DNA of 64,000 bases, from positions 1-64,000 of the forward strand of contig JAYWCL010000106.1 in NCBI GenBank assembly GCA_043780595.1. The letters are read 5' to 3'. This DNA is from Limnoglobus sp043780595 (GTDB taxonomy: Bacteria > Planctomycetota > Planctomycetia > Gemmatales > Gemmataceae). Position 1 is the first letter of the stretch; every line of letters starts with the position of its first letter. Position numbers and translations under genes: made by a program. The notes beneath the pieces were generated by a model. It searched no databases. It was not told the origin of the DNA and worked only from the letters and a program-made list of their open reading frames with translations. Of this stretch, positions 36,432-46,163 are shown piece by piece.

Positions 36432-38528
36432 TTACTTCTTGCCAGTTAGTTCGTCGGCGAGCCAGTTGGCGTCGTAGACTTTTCGCAGGCTTTCGATCAT
36501 GGCGCGGCTATCGACCGATACGGCACGGCCGATTTCCTGATCGAAGATGAAGTCGAGAATCAGCGACTGGATGTTCCCGTCGAAGATCAACCCCACGACT
36601 TCGCCTTCCTTGTTCACCACGGGGCTGCCGCTGTTCCCGCCGATGATGTCCGCGGTCGCCACGAAGTTGAATGGCGTCTTCGGGTCGAGTGCGCTCTTCT
36701 TGTCGTTCCAACGCTTCGGTAGCTCGAACGGGTACTTGTTGTCTTGCTCTTTGCTGCGTGCGTAGAGGCCATCGAAGGTCGTGAATGCGGGTACGTCTTT
36801 GCCGTCTTCCTTGAAGCCTTTCACGGTGCCATAACTGAGGCGAAGCGTGAAGGTGGCATCGGGGAAGGTGTTGGTGCCGTCCATCGCGAAGCGGGCCTTC
36901 GCGAGTGCGGTGTACGCCTGGCGCTTCGGTTCTTCGATTTCGGTTTCAGAGATTTTGCGCACCTTGCGCGCGTGCGGGTCGACGAGTTTCGCGAGCAGAA
37001 TCATCGGGTCGGTACTGGCATCGACAGCCGCCTTGCCGCCTTCGTACAGCTTCTTGCGCTCGGCCACGTCTTTCAGTTTCGTGCCGCTGACGAGGTCGAA
37101 CGCGCGTTCGCGTGGCGACTTCCCGGCGAGTACCGCTTTGACCATTTCGTGGTTTGCGCCGTACGTCGTCGCGAGGAACGTCAGGCTATCGGACAGCTTC
37201 AAAATCTCGAAGTCGTCGTAGTGCGGTTCGTCGCTGAACAGGCCGAATTCGAGACTCGGCAGTTTCGCATCCGAGAACTCGCGGAAGCGTTCGCCCGCCG
37301 CCTTGGTCTTCTCTTCGGCGGCGCGGACGATCGTGCGGGCCATGCCGTAATACGAACTGTTGAACCCGCCGCCGCCTTCGAGGACCGCGACGTCTTTGAA
37401 GATCTCCGCCCGCTTCTTTTCGGCCTTCGCGATGGTGTCGAACGCCTTCGCGGCATCGCCCATCGTCGAATCGCCGGCGTCGGCGATAAACTTCTTGAGG
37501 CGGTCTTCCTCGGCTTGTTTTCGAGCCATAATCTTCGGATCGAGCAACCCTTGCAGCCCGCCGATTCGCGCCTTGCGGCTGTTCTGAATCCCGAACAAAT
37601 CGTCTTCGCCCTTCTGGCGGTTCGATTCGCTGCGTGCGACCCAACTGCCCAACAGCACTTCGAGGCGGTTGAGGCGTTGCAGCAGGTACGGGTAGCCGGT
37701 GTCGCGCAGGTATTCGAGTTCGGCCATCGTGTTCTGGCGGTTGGTGCGGCCGGGGTGCCCCGACACGAAGACGAGTTCGTTTTCCTTCGAGCCGTTCGCG
37801 GACCATTTCAGGTAATGTTCGCAGACGATCGGCTTGTCGTTTTCGTAAACGCGGAAGAAGCACATATCGAGGTCGAACCGCGGATACTCGAAATTGTCAG
37901 GGTCGCCACCGAAGAATGCGATCGCTTTCTCGGGGGCAAACACCAGGCGAATATCGGTGTACTTTTTGTAGATGTACAAGTGGTACGCGCCACCCGCATA
38001 CAAGGTCACGATGTCGGCACGTTTGCCGGTCGCTTCGTCGGCGTTCGCCTTCTCGATCTCAGCGATCTTCTTCTGGCGGGCCTTGAAGCCATCGGTCGGC
38101 GTGGCATCGGCGGGCACCGCCGCGTTGACCTCGGCGGTCATATCCTTCATGCTTTGCAGCACGTTCAGTTCGAGCGCCTTGCACTTGATCTCTTCGGCGT
38201 GAGTCTTCGCCTGGAAGCCGTCCTTCAGGTAGTCTTTTTCCTTCGTACTCAGCTTCTGGAGATCGTCCGCGCCGACGTGGTGGTTCGTCATCACGAGGCC
38301 GTTCGGCGAAACAAAACTCCCCGAGCCACCACTGTTAAAGCGCACGCTCGACTTCTGCACGTGTTCGAGCCACGCATCGGTCGGCTCGAAGCCGTACTTC
38401 TCCTTGAGTTGTTTGCGGGGCGGGTTGTTGAACAACCACATCCCCTCGTCGCCGTGGGTCGTAGGCATCGTCATGGTGAACACCGTCGCGGCAGCCAAGG
38501 CCACCAATACAGGGAAGCGAACCCGCAT
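36432..38528 (-). CDS. S46-family dipeptidyl peptidase (DPP7/DPP11 type)
   Basis: 698 residues. A signal peptide (MRVRFPVLVALAAATVFTMT) is followed by the S46 fold: the start motif DEGMWLFNNPP, the His region VMTNHHVGAD (catalytic His about 84), and the Ser region IIGGNSGSPVVNKEGEVVGL (catalytic Ser633). S46 enzymes release dipeptides from the N-terminus of peptides outside the cytoplasm. Eighteen residues after the serine, where DPP11 has Arg for acidic P1 residues and DPP7 has Gly, this protein has Gly (FDG), which points to hydrophobic P1 preference. GGAGGG lies 5 bp before the ATG. It converges with the sigma/WD40 gene with a 2 bp gap. Confidence 0.9.
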   Translation of the reverse strand: MRVRFPVLVALAAATVFTMTMPTTHGDEGMWLFNNPPRKQLKEKYGFEPTDAWLEHVQKSSVRFNSGGSGSFVSPNGLVMTNHHVGADDLQKLSTKEKDYLKDGFQAKTHAEEIKCKALELNVLQSMKDMTAEVNAAVPADATPTDGFKARQKKIAEIEKANADEATGKRADIVTLYAGGAYHLYIYKKYTDIRLVFAPEKAIAFFGGDPDNFEYPRFDLDMCFFRVYENDKPIVCEHYLKWSANGSKENELVFVSGHPGRTNRQNTMAELEYLRDTGYPYLLQRLNRLEVLLGSWVARSESNRQKGEDDLFGIQNSRKARIGGLQGLLDPKIMARKQAEEDRLKKFIADAGDSTMGDAAKAFDTIAKAEKKRAEIFKDVAVLEGGGGFNSSYYGMARTIVRAAEEKTKAAGERFREFSDAKLPSLEFGLFSDEPHYDDFEILKLSDSLTFLATTYGANHEMVKAVLAGKSPRERAFDLVSGTKLKDVAERKKLYEGGKAAVDASTDPMILLAKLVDPHARKVRKISETEIEEPKRQAYTALAKARFAMDGTNTFPDATFTLRLSYGTVKGFKEDGKDVPAFTTFDGLYARSKEQDNKYPFELPKRWNDKKSALDPKTPFNFVATADIIGGNSGSPVVNKEGEVVGLIFDGNIQSLILDFIFDQEIGRAVSVDSRAMIESLRKVYDANWLADELTGKK

Positions 38529-38569
38529 AGAATCCCTCCGGGAAATGCGTGAAAGCGAACGGACAGTAG

Positions 38570-38803
38570 CAACACGCGGCTCGCGTGTCGGTATTAGTTT
38601 AAGACACGCCCGATTTATAGTCAAAGTGGCAACACGCGGCTCGCGTGTCTTAGTTCACCACACGCGAACCGCGTGTCCCACGCCCGATTTATAGTCAAAG
38701 TGGCAACACGCGGCTCGCGTGTCGGTATTAGTTTACGACACGCGAGCCGCGTGTTCCACGCCCGATTTGTAGTCAAAGTGGCAACCTGCGGCTCGCGTGT
38801 CGG
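38570..38803. repeat. Tandem palindrome array
   Basis: Units starting CAACACGCGGCTCGCGTGTC begin at 38570, 38630, 38704 and (variant) 38782, with periods of 60, 74 and 78 bp. Each complete unit holds a palindrome; in the third unit AACACGCGGCTCGCGTGTCG at 38705-38724 matches the inverted 38736-38755 exactly. Units end in ATTTATAGTCAAAGTGG. The array fills the gap between the subtilase stop and the S46 gene start. There are no unique spacers, so it is not CRISPR. Confidence 0.85.
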
Positions 38804-38806
38804 AAG

Positions 38807-41083
38807 TTAGCGCCGCGTAGGCTTTGCGTAGCGATCCAGGAAATCGGCGACCATTAGCTGGAAGTCGGTGAGCGCGGCGGTGGAAACTGCAACTGGAATC
38901 GGGCTGTCGGCGAATGCGGGGGTGCGAACCGTCGTGGCGATGCTCGTCGTGAAGAGCAGTGACACCCCGATGACACTCCCACTATCGGAGGCATCGTTGT
39001 CGGTCACTTTTAGCGTCCACGTGCCGCGGGCATTCGCGCCGTGGAAAATACTCAACGCCGATTCGGGGCGGTAACTGCCGGTGAACGGCGCGGTGCCCGT
39101 CTCGATTGCTGTCGTTGCACCGTCGTCGAATGTCGTCTCGCGGAAGCCCTGACCACCGGCACCGCGACGGTTCACCAGTGTCACAACTTGCCCGGCGGGG
39201 CCGATGAGTTCGACGCGCACATCGCCCATGAACGTATGAAAGAGATTCAGCCGCACATCGAGATCGGCAATCGTCGCATCGCGCGTCACGACGATCGGAA
39301 TCGACACGCTGCCGAGGTCGGGAATCGCTACCGGCAGGTTCGCCGCCGTGGTCGTGAACGTCGTCGCCGTCGCGCTCGCACCGAGCGTTTCGCTGGTCGT
39401 GTAGCGGTCGGCGGGTTCGCCGTTGATGCCGTTGCGGTTTTGATCCATCCGGTGTGCGGCCATGTCGAACAAGTCCGGGCCGACGGAGAACGTGTAACTT
39501 CCCGGCGTCGTTTGCGCATCGAAGGTCGCGTCGAACTGCGTGTCGTTCGTGCCTGCAACGGCGGTGATGGCACGGATCGCAATCGTGCCGCCCGGCCCGG
39601 TCAGCGAGGCATCCGATGGCGTAATCGTCGCCGCGTTGATCCGCGTATTGAAGGTGAATCGCACGCGGTCGTAACTGCTCGGGACCGTTCCGGAGAACAG
39701 CGACGAAATCACCTGCGGGCCACTAACGGGAGCGGGAACCACCGGCGGCGGCGCGGGCGGCACGACCACCGGCGGTGGCACGGTCGCGGGTGGCGGGACA
39801 ATCACCGGCGGTGGTGACACCGCGACGGCATCGAGCGCTTTGGCCACGTTCAGCCGCCCGCCCGTCGTCGTCTTTCCGGCCATACTCGCGATCGGATCGA
39901 CCGATGAACGCAGCTTCGCTAACACTTGCTGGTAAGTCCAACTTGGGTTTTGATCCCAGATCAACGCGATCGCACCGGCGACGAATGGCGTCGAGATCGA
40001 GGTGCCCGTCAGGATGCCGTAGCGGTCGTTCGGCAACGTACTCAGGATGCTCACGCCAGGTGCCGAGAGGGTCACGGTATTCGCGCCGATGTTGCTGAAA
40101 CTCGCCAATTTATCCGAGGAATCCGACGCCGCCACGGTGACGATGTTCGGCAAACTGGTGATGTACGAACCGGGGTAGAACGGTCGCACGTCGTTGTTCG
40201 AGCCGTCGTTCCCCGCCGCTGCCACGAAGATTAAACCGGCGGCTCCGGCGCGCTGGATCGCCGCTGACAGCGTGCTGTCAATATCGCCGCCGCCCCAACT
40301 CGCGTTCGCCACTTTCGCGCCATGACGGACCGCAAAATCGAGCGCGCGTACGGCATTGCTGGTGAAGCCCGTACCGTCGGCGGCAATGAACTTCAGCGGC
40401 ATGATCCGCGTGTTCGGGTTCACACCGGAGATGCCGATGCCGTTGTTGCCGACCGCGCCGATGATGCCCGCGATATGCGTGCCGTGCGAATCGTCGTCCA
40501 TCGGGTCGCTGTCGTTATTCGCAAAATCGTAGCCGTAAACGTCGTCGATGAATCCATCGCGATCGTCGTCGAGGCCATTGCCCGCGATCTCGCCGGGGTT
40601 CACCCAGATGTTCGCGGCGAGGTCCGGGTGCCGATAATCGACGCCGGTGTCGATCACGGCCACGATGGTGTTTCGCGTCCCCGTCTGACGGTTCCACGCG
40701 GTCGCTGCACCGATATTGACGAGGCCCGATTGCGCGGGAAGCGAGGGATCGTTGAAGGCCCGATTGAGTTTCACGATGCGATCCGGTGCCGCCGAAACCA
40801 CATCGGGCTGCGCCGCATAGAACGCCGCCACCGCATCGACATTCGCGTTCGCCGATAAATCGACCGCGTAAATATCGAAGCCGAGCGGCACGACATGTTC
40901 CGCAAACGGCGCGAACTTCGCGGTGGCGATGGTCCCCGGAGTGAGCGCAACGAGCACGCGGGCCGGTGCATAATTATTCGTAGAAACGAACCCCGGCACC
41001 ACCGCCGACATCACGGAGCGATCTTCCAGTTGTTCCGCATGTAGCGAAACGCGCAATCGCGCCGGGCGAATCGGTTCGCGCAT
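38807..41083 (-). CDS. Subtilisin-type (S8) protease with proprotein-convertase P domain
   Basis: 758 residues. The N-terminus RVSLHAEQLEDRSVMSA carries the LExR-type motif common in planctomycete exported proteins. The peptidase has the triad Asp145 (VAVIDTGVDYRHPD), His200 (DDDSHGTHIAGI) and Ser362 (LTGTSISTPFVAG), with oxyanion Asn291. A Pro-rich linker (about 470-510) leads to a beta domain and a C-terminal P domain (IADLDVRLNLFHTFMGDVRV, WTLKVTDNDASDSG). The last residues (LDRYAKPTRR) are encoded by a dispersed repeat (38811-38834). AGGGG lies before the ATG at 41083. It is expected to act outside the cytoplasm. Confidence 0.88.
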   Translation of the reverse strand: MREPIRPARLRVSLHAEQLEDRSVMSAVVPGFVSTNNYAPARVLVALTPGTIATAKFAPFAEHVVPLGFDIYAVDLSANANVDAVAAFYAAQPDVVSAAPDRIVKLNRAFNDPSLPAQSGLVNIGAATAWNRQTGTRNTIVAVIDTGVDYRHPDLAANIWVNPGEIAGNGLDDDRDGFIDDVYGYDFANNDSDPMDDDSHGTHIAGIIGAVGNNGIGISGVNPNTRIMPLKFIAADGTGFTSNAVRALDFAVRHGAKVANASWGGGDIDSTLSAAIQRAGAAGLIFVAAAGNDGSNNDVRPFYPGSYITSLPNIVTVAASDSSDKLASFSNIGANTVTLSAPGVSILSTLPNDRYGILTGTSISTPFVAGAIALIWDQNPSWTYQQVLAKLRSSVDPIASMAGKTTTGGRLNVAKALDAVAVSPPPVIVPPPATVPPPVVVPPAPPPVVPAPVSGPQVISSLFSGTVPSSYDRVRFTFNTRINAATITPSDASLTGPGGTIAIRAITAVAGTNDTQFDATFDAQTTPGSYTFSVGPDLFDMAAHRMDQNRNGINGEPADRYTTSETLGASATATTFTTTAANLPVAIPDLGSVSIPIVVTRDATIADLDVRLNLFHTFMGDVRVELIGPAGQVVTLVNRRGAGGQGFRETTFDDGATTAIETGTAPFTGSYRPESALSIFHGANARGTWTLKVTDNDASDSGSVIGVSLLFTTSIATTVRTPAFADSPIPVAVSTAALTDFQLMVADFLDRYAKPTRR

Positions 41084-41363
41084 GTCTAACCCCTGTGCTC
41101 GTGGTGCCGATCGGCGAAGGTCGTCTCGTTGCGTCAGTCGATGGGATTTTATCTGCGAAGCTGTGCGGCCCGAAGGCAGAGATTTGTAGTTTTTACCGAT
41201 GCGCAACCGCCGCGCGCGAAGCTGTAGCGATTGCGAGAATTCTGACACGGCGACAATAGTCGGAGTCTTCGTGCGACCCAAATTGATCTGAAGTTGCAGA
41301 ACTGCAACACCACGGCATTTGCGGGGTAATATCTATCTATTGAAACAGTATATGATGGTGGCT

Positions 41364-41393
41364 GGATCAGTGGGCTTACACCCACCGCTCGCC
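41364..41393. repeat. Family B half-element
   Basis: Thirty bases identical to 2794-2823, the right arm of family B copy 1, but without a left arm. It sits next to element A copy 2. The 41084-41363 part of this gap shows nothing else I recognise. Confidence 0.8.
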
Positions 41394-41445
41394 AAGAGTT
41401 GAATGCGGACGCGATGTTTCGCTCACCGAATCGCACCACCCACGC

Positions 41446-41792
41446 GAATTCCGAAAAGTCAAAAAAACGCAGGCGATTTGACGTAACGCGGAATTCGTGT
41501 CGTGCACGGAGTGACGCAAAAGTGTCGCGAAATGACACAGAATTGTCGCATCCGGTCGATTTTGTGTCGATGTTGGTCGATTTTCGGTCGCATTCGGTCG
41601 ATTTTTGACCAGTCGTTTCGGCTGATGTGTAATCGAGGGATTCGACATAAGCCCCGACAGGATGACAGGATAACGCAAAAACCCTCGAAATGGATCGGCG
41701 AAAGCCGATCAAAAAGTGGCCTCTTGAGACGAAAAAATACCCCAAAAACCAGTTTTTGGGCCTCCGCAATTGTGACTTACGTCGATTGTGAG
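41446..41792 (-). repeat. Dispersed intergenic element A, copy 2
   Basis: Same orientation as copy 1 and close to it in sequence throughout. The left inverted motif has decayed (GACGTAACGC at 41480-41489); the right one is intact (GACTTACGTC at 41773-41782). GGTCGATTTT occurs at 41554, 41575 and 41596, again 21 bp apart. The right end lies 22 bp after the stop codon of the membrane-protein gene. Confidence 0.75.
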
Positions 41793-41804
41793 AGCCAAAA
41801 AACG

Positions 41805-42236
41805 TCACTTCTGAATCATGTTCACCACCAGCAGTGCCAGCCCGACGACGGCGAGCAGCAGGCTGCCGAGGATGATCGTTCGCAGGAGCGAATACATGCT
41901 GTGCAGCTTGCCGAGTGCCTTCATGAGGTGCCAGACGTCTTCGTTCTTGGTTTCGACGACTTTGCGAAACGCATTCGCGGAACCGCCCGTCCAGAAGCCG
42001 ATCGACAGGCAGAGCAACATCGCCGCCGCCAGCCCCACCGTCGGTGCGTAGCCAGCGTGGCTTTGCAGTGCAGTCACCAGTTGCAACGCGAAGAAAATCG
42101 TAAACGCCAACCCGAGCAGCAACATCAACGAGGCGAGCGCCTTCATCGAATCGGCCAGCCCGCTAATCGTGCGGTTGTGCTCCTCGGTGAACTCGAATTG
42201 CTGCGATTTGAACTCCGGCGTCGGTTCGGTAGCCAT
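41805..42236 (-). CDS. Small membrane protein, 143 aa
   Basis: Three predicted membrane helices (LMLLLGLAFTIFFALQLV, VGLAAAMLLCLSIGFWTGG, LLRTIILGSLLLAVVGLALL) after a charged N-terminus (MATEPTPEFKSQQFEFTEEH). GAAAGG lies 6 bp before the ATG. It follows metH on the same strand with a 48 bp gap and may be cotranscribed with it. I do not recognise a family. Confidence 0.7.
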   Translation of the reverse strand: MATEPTPEFKSQQFEFTEEHNRTISGLADSMKALASLMLLLGLAFTIFFALQLVTALQSHAGYAPTVGLAAAMLLCLSIGFWTGGSANAFRKVVETKNEDVWHLMKALGKLHSMYSLLRTIILGSLLLAVVGLALLVVNMIQK

Positions 42237-42284
42237 GGGGTGCCTTTCGAATAGTGAACGTCACTGAGTTGTTTTTATGCAACG

Positions 42285-45200
42285 TTACTCGAATTCCACC
42301 TCGCCGCCGCGCTTCACGTTGAAGTACTTCGCGTTCGGGTGGTGGAAAACGATTGCGGTCGTCGACTGCTCGGGTTCGAGTAGGAATTGCTCGGTGAGCG
42401 TGATGCCGACTTGCGTCGGGTCGATCAACTCGAACAGGCCGGTTTGATCTTCGAGGCGCGGGCAGGCGGGGTAACCGAAGGCGAAGCGGCGGCCGCGATA
42501 GTGCCCCTTGAACAGCTTCTCGATCGTCGGGCTGTCTTTGCCGCCGATGCCCCATTCGGCCCGCAGGTGCTTGTGGAAATACTCCGCGAACGCCTCGGCG
42601 GACTCGACACCGAGGCCATGCAAGAACAGATAATCCTGGTACTTGTTCTCGGCACGCAGCTCGTTGCACGCGACGGTCACTTCGTGGCCCACAGTCACCG
42701 CCATCATGCCGATGTAGTCGATCGGCTTGCCGTCGACGGCGGCTTCGACGTAATCGCTGAGGCAGAGGAAGTCGCCGAAATCTTGCCGCGGGAAGGTGAA
42801 CGTCTGCAACACGGTGGCGCGGTCTGGGCCGTACACGGTCAGCGTTTGGCCGTCGGCACTCGCGGGGAAGAAGCCGTAACTGGCCTGCGGTTGAAGCACA
42901 TTTCGCTCGATGCACATCGCTTTCAGGCGTGCGAGTGCGGGGCGAGCGGTCGCGTCGATCTGGGCCGCGTACGTCTTCGGGTCGACGCCGCCTTTCACGA
43001 ATCCCCACTGCGAACTGAACAGCGTCCGCTCGTTGATGTACGGGAACACGTCTTCGATTTTAGCGGAGAATGTGCGAGTGCCGAGGAACGGCGGCGTCGG
43101 AATGTCGGGCGACTTCGGCAAGTTCGGGGCACGCTTCGGCAAGTCGGGCCGCACCGTGACCGTCGTCGCTTTGGGGAACGAATCGGGACCGTCGAGAACG
43201 GCAGTCGTCGCGATGCCGCGCTGGTTCTTTTCGGCTCCCTTGATCGCGCCGCGAAGTGCCGCGCTACCGACGCTGGCGATCTTCTTGCGTGCGACGAGTT
43301 CGTCCATGATGCGTAAGCCGGCGAAGGCGTCTTCACCGTAATAGACGTTGCCGTGATAGACGCGCGTCAGGTCTTCTTCGACGTAGCGACGGTTGAGCGC
43401 GGCCCCGCCGAGAATCACGGGCGGGTTCAACCCGCGATCGTTCAGCGTAATCAGGTCTTCCTTCATGATGACGGTCGATTTCACGAGCAAACCGCTCATG
43501 CCGATGGCGTCTGCGCCGGTCTTCACGTACTCGGAAATCATCGCATCGACGGGCTGCTTGATGCCGAGGTTGTAAACCTTGTAACCGTTGTTGGTGAGGA
43601 TGATGTCGACGAGGTTTTTGCCGATGTCGTGGACGTCGCCCTTCACCGTGGCGAGGACGATCTTGCCCTTTTCTTGACCCTCGGCCTTCTCCATGAACTG
43701 CTCGAGGTACGCCACCGAAGCCTTCATCACCTCGGCCGATTGCAGCACGAACGGCAGTTGCATCTGCCCGCTGCCGAACAGTTCGCCGACGACTTTCATG
43801 CCGCCCAACAGGATATCATTGATGATTTGCAACGGCGTGTAGCGAGTCCGCGCATCGTCGAGGTCGGCGATGAGCGTTTCGCGGCGACCCTGGATGATCG
43901 CTTGTTCGAGGCGCTCTTCGATGGTGTCGCCGAGTGGCCGTGCGGCGCGCTTTTCGCCTTTTTTATCGGCGTAATGCTCGATAATCATCTGCAACGGGTC
44001 TTCGATACATTCGCCGGCGGCGTTGAAGACGCGCTCGTCGAAGAACAATCGGCGCGCGAGTTCTTTGCCCTCGGCGTCGATGTTGTTCAGCGGCATAATC
44101 TTGGCGGCGTGCAGAATCGCGGAGTCGAGGCCGTACTCCATCGCGTAGTGCAAATAGACCGAGTTCAGCACCTGTCGCGTGTACGGCGCGAGGCCGAACG
44201 AGCAGTTGCTGAGGCCGACGTGCGTGAGGCAGCCCGGCAGGCGTTGCTTGATCAGCCGGATCGCCTCGAAGGTCGCGATGGCGCTCTTGCGAGTTTGCTC
44301 CTGGCCCGTGCTAACGGGAAACACGAGCGGATCGAACATCAAGTCCGATGGCGGAATCTTGTACTCGTGGACGACGATGTCGTAGATGCGCTGTGCGACT
44401 TCAAACTTCCACTCGGCGGTGTCGGCTTGGCCCTTTTCGTCGATCGTCAGCGCGACTAACCCGGCCCCGTACTTCTTCGCGAGCTTCGTCTTCGGGTCGA
44501 GTGTCTTGCGGCCATCTTCGAGGTTGATGCTGTTGATGATCGTCTTGCCCGAACACAACTTCAGCGCGGCTTCGATGACGAGATTTTCGGTGCTGTCGAG
44601 CATCATCGGTTTCGTCAGCACGGCGTTGTATCGCTTGATGACTTCTTTCATGTCGCGAACGCCATCGCGGCCGACGTAATCGACGCAGACATCGAGCAAG
44701 TGAACGCCTTCGCGCTCTTGTTCCTGTGCCATCGAGGTGAGGCCGTTCCAGTCTTCTTTCTCCAGAAGCTGCTTGAACTTCTTCGAACCGTTGGTGTTCG
44801 TACGCTCGCCGACGAGCAACGGGCGCGGTTCGACGAACAGATCTTGCGAGGCTTGCAAACTCGAAACCATCGGCAGGTAGACGGGGTTGCGAACGGCGGG
44901 CTTCTTGCCGTAAAGCCGCTTCGCCACGGCGGCGAGGTGCTGGCTCGTCGTGCCGCAACAGCCGCCGATAATGTTGACGCCGAAATCGACGACGAAGCGT
45001 TCGAGCCACGTTGCGAGGCCGTCCGGGTCGAGCGGGAAGTACGTTTCGCCGTTGCGGTTCTCGGGCAGTCCCGCGTTCGGCAACACACTCAGTTTCTTCT
45101 TACTGTGGCGGCTCAGCCCCTTGATGCTGTCGAGCATCAGGTCCGGGCCGACGCCGCAATTCATGCCGATGACGTCGATCTCGTCGAGCGGTTCGAGTGC

Positions 45201-45866
45201 GACGAGTGCCGTGGCGATGTCCGTACCGGGAAGCATCTTCTGGCGGGCGTCGATGATCGTCAGTTGCACCATCAGCGGGATCTTGACGCCCGCTTTTTTC
45301 ATCTCTTCGATGGCCGTGATCGCCACAATCTTCGCTTGCAAAATGTCGAAGCACGTTTCGATGAGGATGGCATCGACGCGCTCGTCGATCATGGCGCGAA
45401 TTTGCGGGCGGTAGGCGTCGGCCATCGTGTCGAAGTCGACGTAAATCGCGGGGTCGGTCAGCGACGGCATCTTCGTACCCGGCCCGATACTGCCGACGAC
45501 GAACCGCGGGCGTTCCTTCGTGGTGAACCGCGCCGCGACTTCTTTCGCAAGGCGAATGTTCAGCCGGTTGATTTCATCGAGTTGCGGATTCAGGTCGAAC
45601 TCGCCGAGACCGATCGCGTTCGCGTTGAACGTATTCGTCTCGACCGCATCGCAGCCGGCGGCGAAGAATTCGGCGTGAATTTCGCGGATCCAGTCCGGGT
45701 GCGTGTAGATGAGCGCGTCCGACAGGTTCATCAACGATTTGCCGTTCGGCGCGTAGCCCCAATCTTTATCGGTCGGTTTATATTTATGCAGGCTCGTACC
45801 CATGCCGCCATCGAGGATCAACACGCGCTCTTCGGTCAGCTTCAAAAACGGCGATTCATTCGACAT
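42285..45866 (-). CDS. metH: Cobalamin-dependent methionine synthase
   Basis: Transfers the methyl group of 5-methyltetrahydrofolate to homocysteine through methylcobalamin. All four modules are present in 1193 residues: homocysteine-binding (GGMGTSLHKY, MNCGVGPD and zinc motif GGCCGTT), pterin-binding (GERTNTNGSKKFKQLLEKED), cobalamin-binding (GDVHDIGKNLVDIILTNNGY, with base-off ligand His746) and the C-terminal activation domain (YPACPRLEDQTGLFELIDP). The ATG at 45866 is preferred because GGAG lies 9 bp upstream; a GTG/ATG at 45881 would overlap that site. It diverges from the gene at 46164; the 297 bp between shows no cobalamin or SAM riboswitch that I can identify. Confidence 0.95.
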   Translation of the reverse strand: MSNESPFLKLTEERVLILDGGMGTSLHKYKPTDKDWGYAPNGKSLMNLSDALIYTHPDWIREIHAEFFAAGCDAVETNTFNANAIGLGEFDLNPQLDEINRLNIRLAKEVAARFTTKERPRFVVGSIGPGTKMPSLTDPAIYVDFDTMADAYRPQIRAMIDERVDAILIETCFDILQAKIVAITAIEEMKKAGVKIPLMVQLTIIDARQKMLPGTDIATALVALEPLDEIDVIGMNCGVGPDLMLDSIKGLSRHSKKKLSVLPNAGLPENRNGETYFPLDPDGLATWLERFVVDFGVNIIGGCCGTTSQHLAAVAKRLYGKKPAVRNPVYLPMVSSLQASQDLFVEPRPLLVGERTNTNGSKKFKQLLEKEDWNGLTSMAQEQEREGVHLLDVCVDYVGRDGVRDMKEVIKRYNAVLTKPMMLDSTENLVIEAALKLCSGKTIINSINLEDGRKTLDPKTKLAKKYGAGLVALTIDEKGQADTAEWKFEVAQRIYDIVVHEYKIPPSDLMFDPLVFPVSTGQEQTRKSAIATFEAIRLIKQRLPGCLTHVGLSNCSFGLAPYTRQVLNSVYLHYAMEYGLDSAILHAAKIMPLNNIDAEGKELARRLFFDERVFNAAGECIEDPLQMIIEHYADKKGEKRAARPLGDTIEERLEQAIIQGRRETLIADLDDARTRYTPLQIINDILLGGMKVVGELFGSGQMQLPFVLQSAEVMKASVAYLEQFMEKAEGQEKGKIVLATVKGDVHDIGKNLVDIILTNNGYKVYNLGIKQPVDAMISEYVKTGADAIGMSGLLVKSTVIMKEDLITLNDRGLNPPVILGGAALNRRYVEEDLTRVYHGNVYYGEDAFAGLRIMDELVARKKIASVGSAALRGAIKGAEKNQRGIATTAVLDGPDSFPKATTVTVRPDLPKRAPNLPKSPDIPTPPFLGTRTFSAKIEDVFPYINERTLFSSQWGFVKGGVDPKTYAAQIDATARPALARLKAMCIERNVLQPQASYGFFPASADGQTLTVYGPDRATVLQTFTFPRQDFGDFLCLSDYVEAAVDGKPIDYIGMMAVTVGHEVTVACNELRAENKYQDYLFLHGLGVESAEAFAEYFHKHLRAEWGIGGKDSPTIEKLFKGHYRGRRFAFGYPACPRLEDQTGLFELIDPTQVGITLTEQFLLEPEQSTTAIVFHHPNAKYFNVKRGGEVEFE

Positions 45867-46163
45867 CGGTCGGTACTCCATGACCCGTTCGCTTTCACTT
45901 CGGCAAGATAGAGTGATTGTAGAAGGGAAACTAGCCGAACCGTACGTGTTCGCGCTCGGTTGCGGTTTCGCCGCGTGGAGGTGCGAATCTTCGTTCCAAA
46001 AAAACGCCTACTCTTCGCTTCGTAGAGGGGTTTCGACGCAGTTTCATTGCGGCTTTCCCGCTACCAGACTTGCATTCTCGAACCGGACTCCGAACAATGT
46101 TTGTAATGCGAACCCGAAAGACGGGACATTGTCTACTTTGATGACTGACGAAAGGAACCGTCG

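Noticed and set aside
36744..38552. A 602-codon open frame opposite the S46 peptidase gene
   Set aside because: The S46 protein has a full set of motifs, a signal peptide and a ribosome site. The opposite frame has no motif and a composition typical of antisense frames in GC-rich genes.
38570..38803. A CRISPR array
   Set aside because: The units are palindromes with conserved, not unique, sequence between them, spacing is irregular, and no cas gene is present. The 14-bp repeats at 17492-17547 have no spacers at all.
41084..41363. An upstream extension of the subtilase to 41281
   Set aside because: The extension has no signal features, and AGGGG plus the LEDR-type N-terminus support the start at 41083.
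45867..46163. A cobalamin or SAM riboswitch upstream of metH
   Set aside because: I looked for conserved riboswitch cores and found none; a covariance-model search would settle it.
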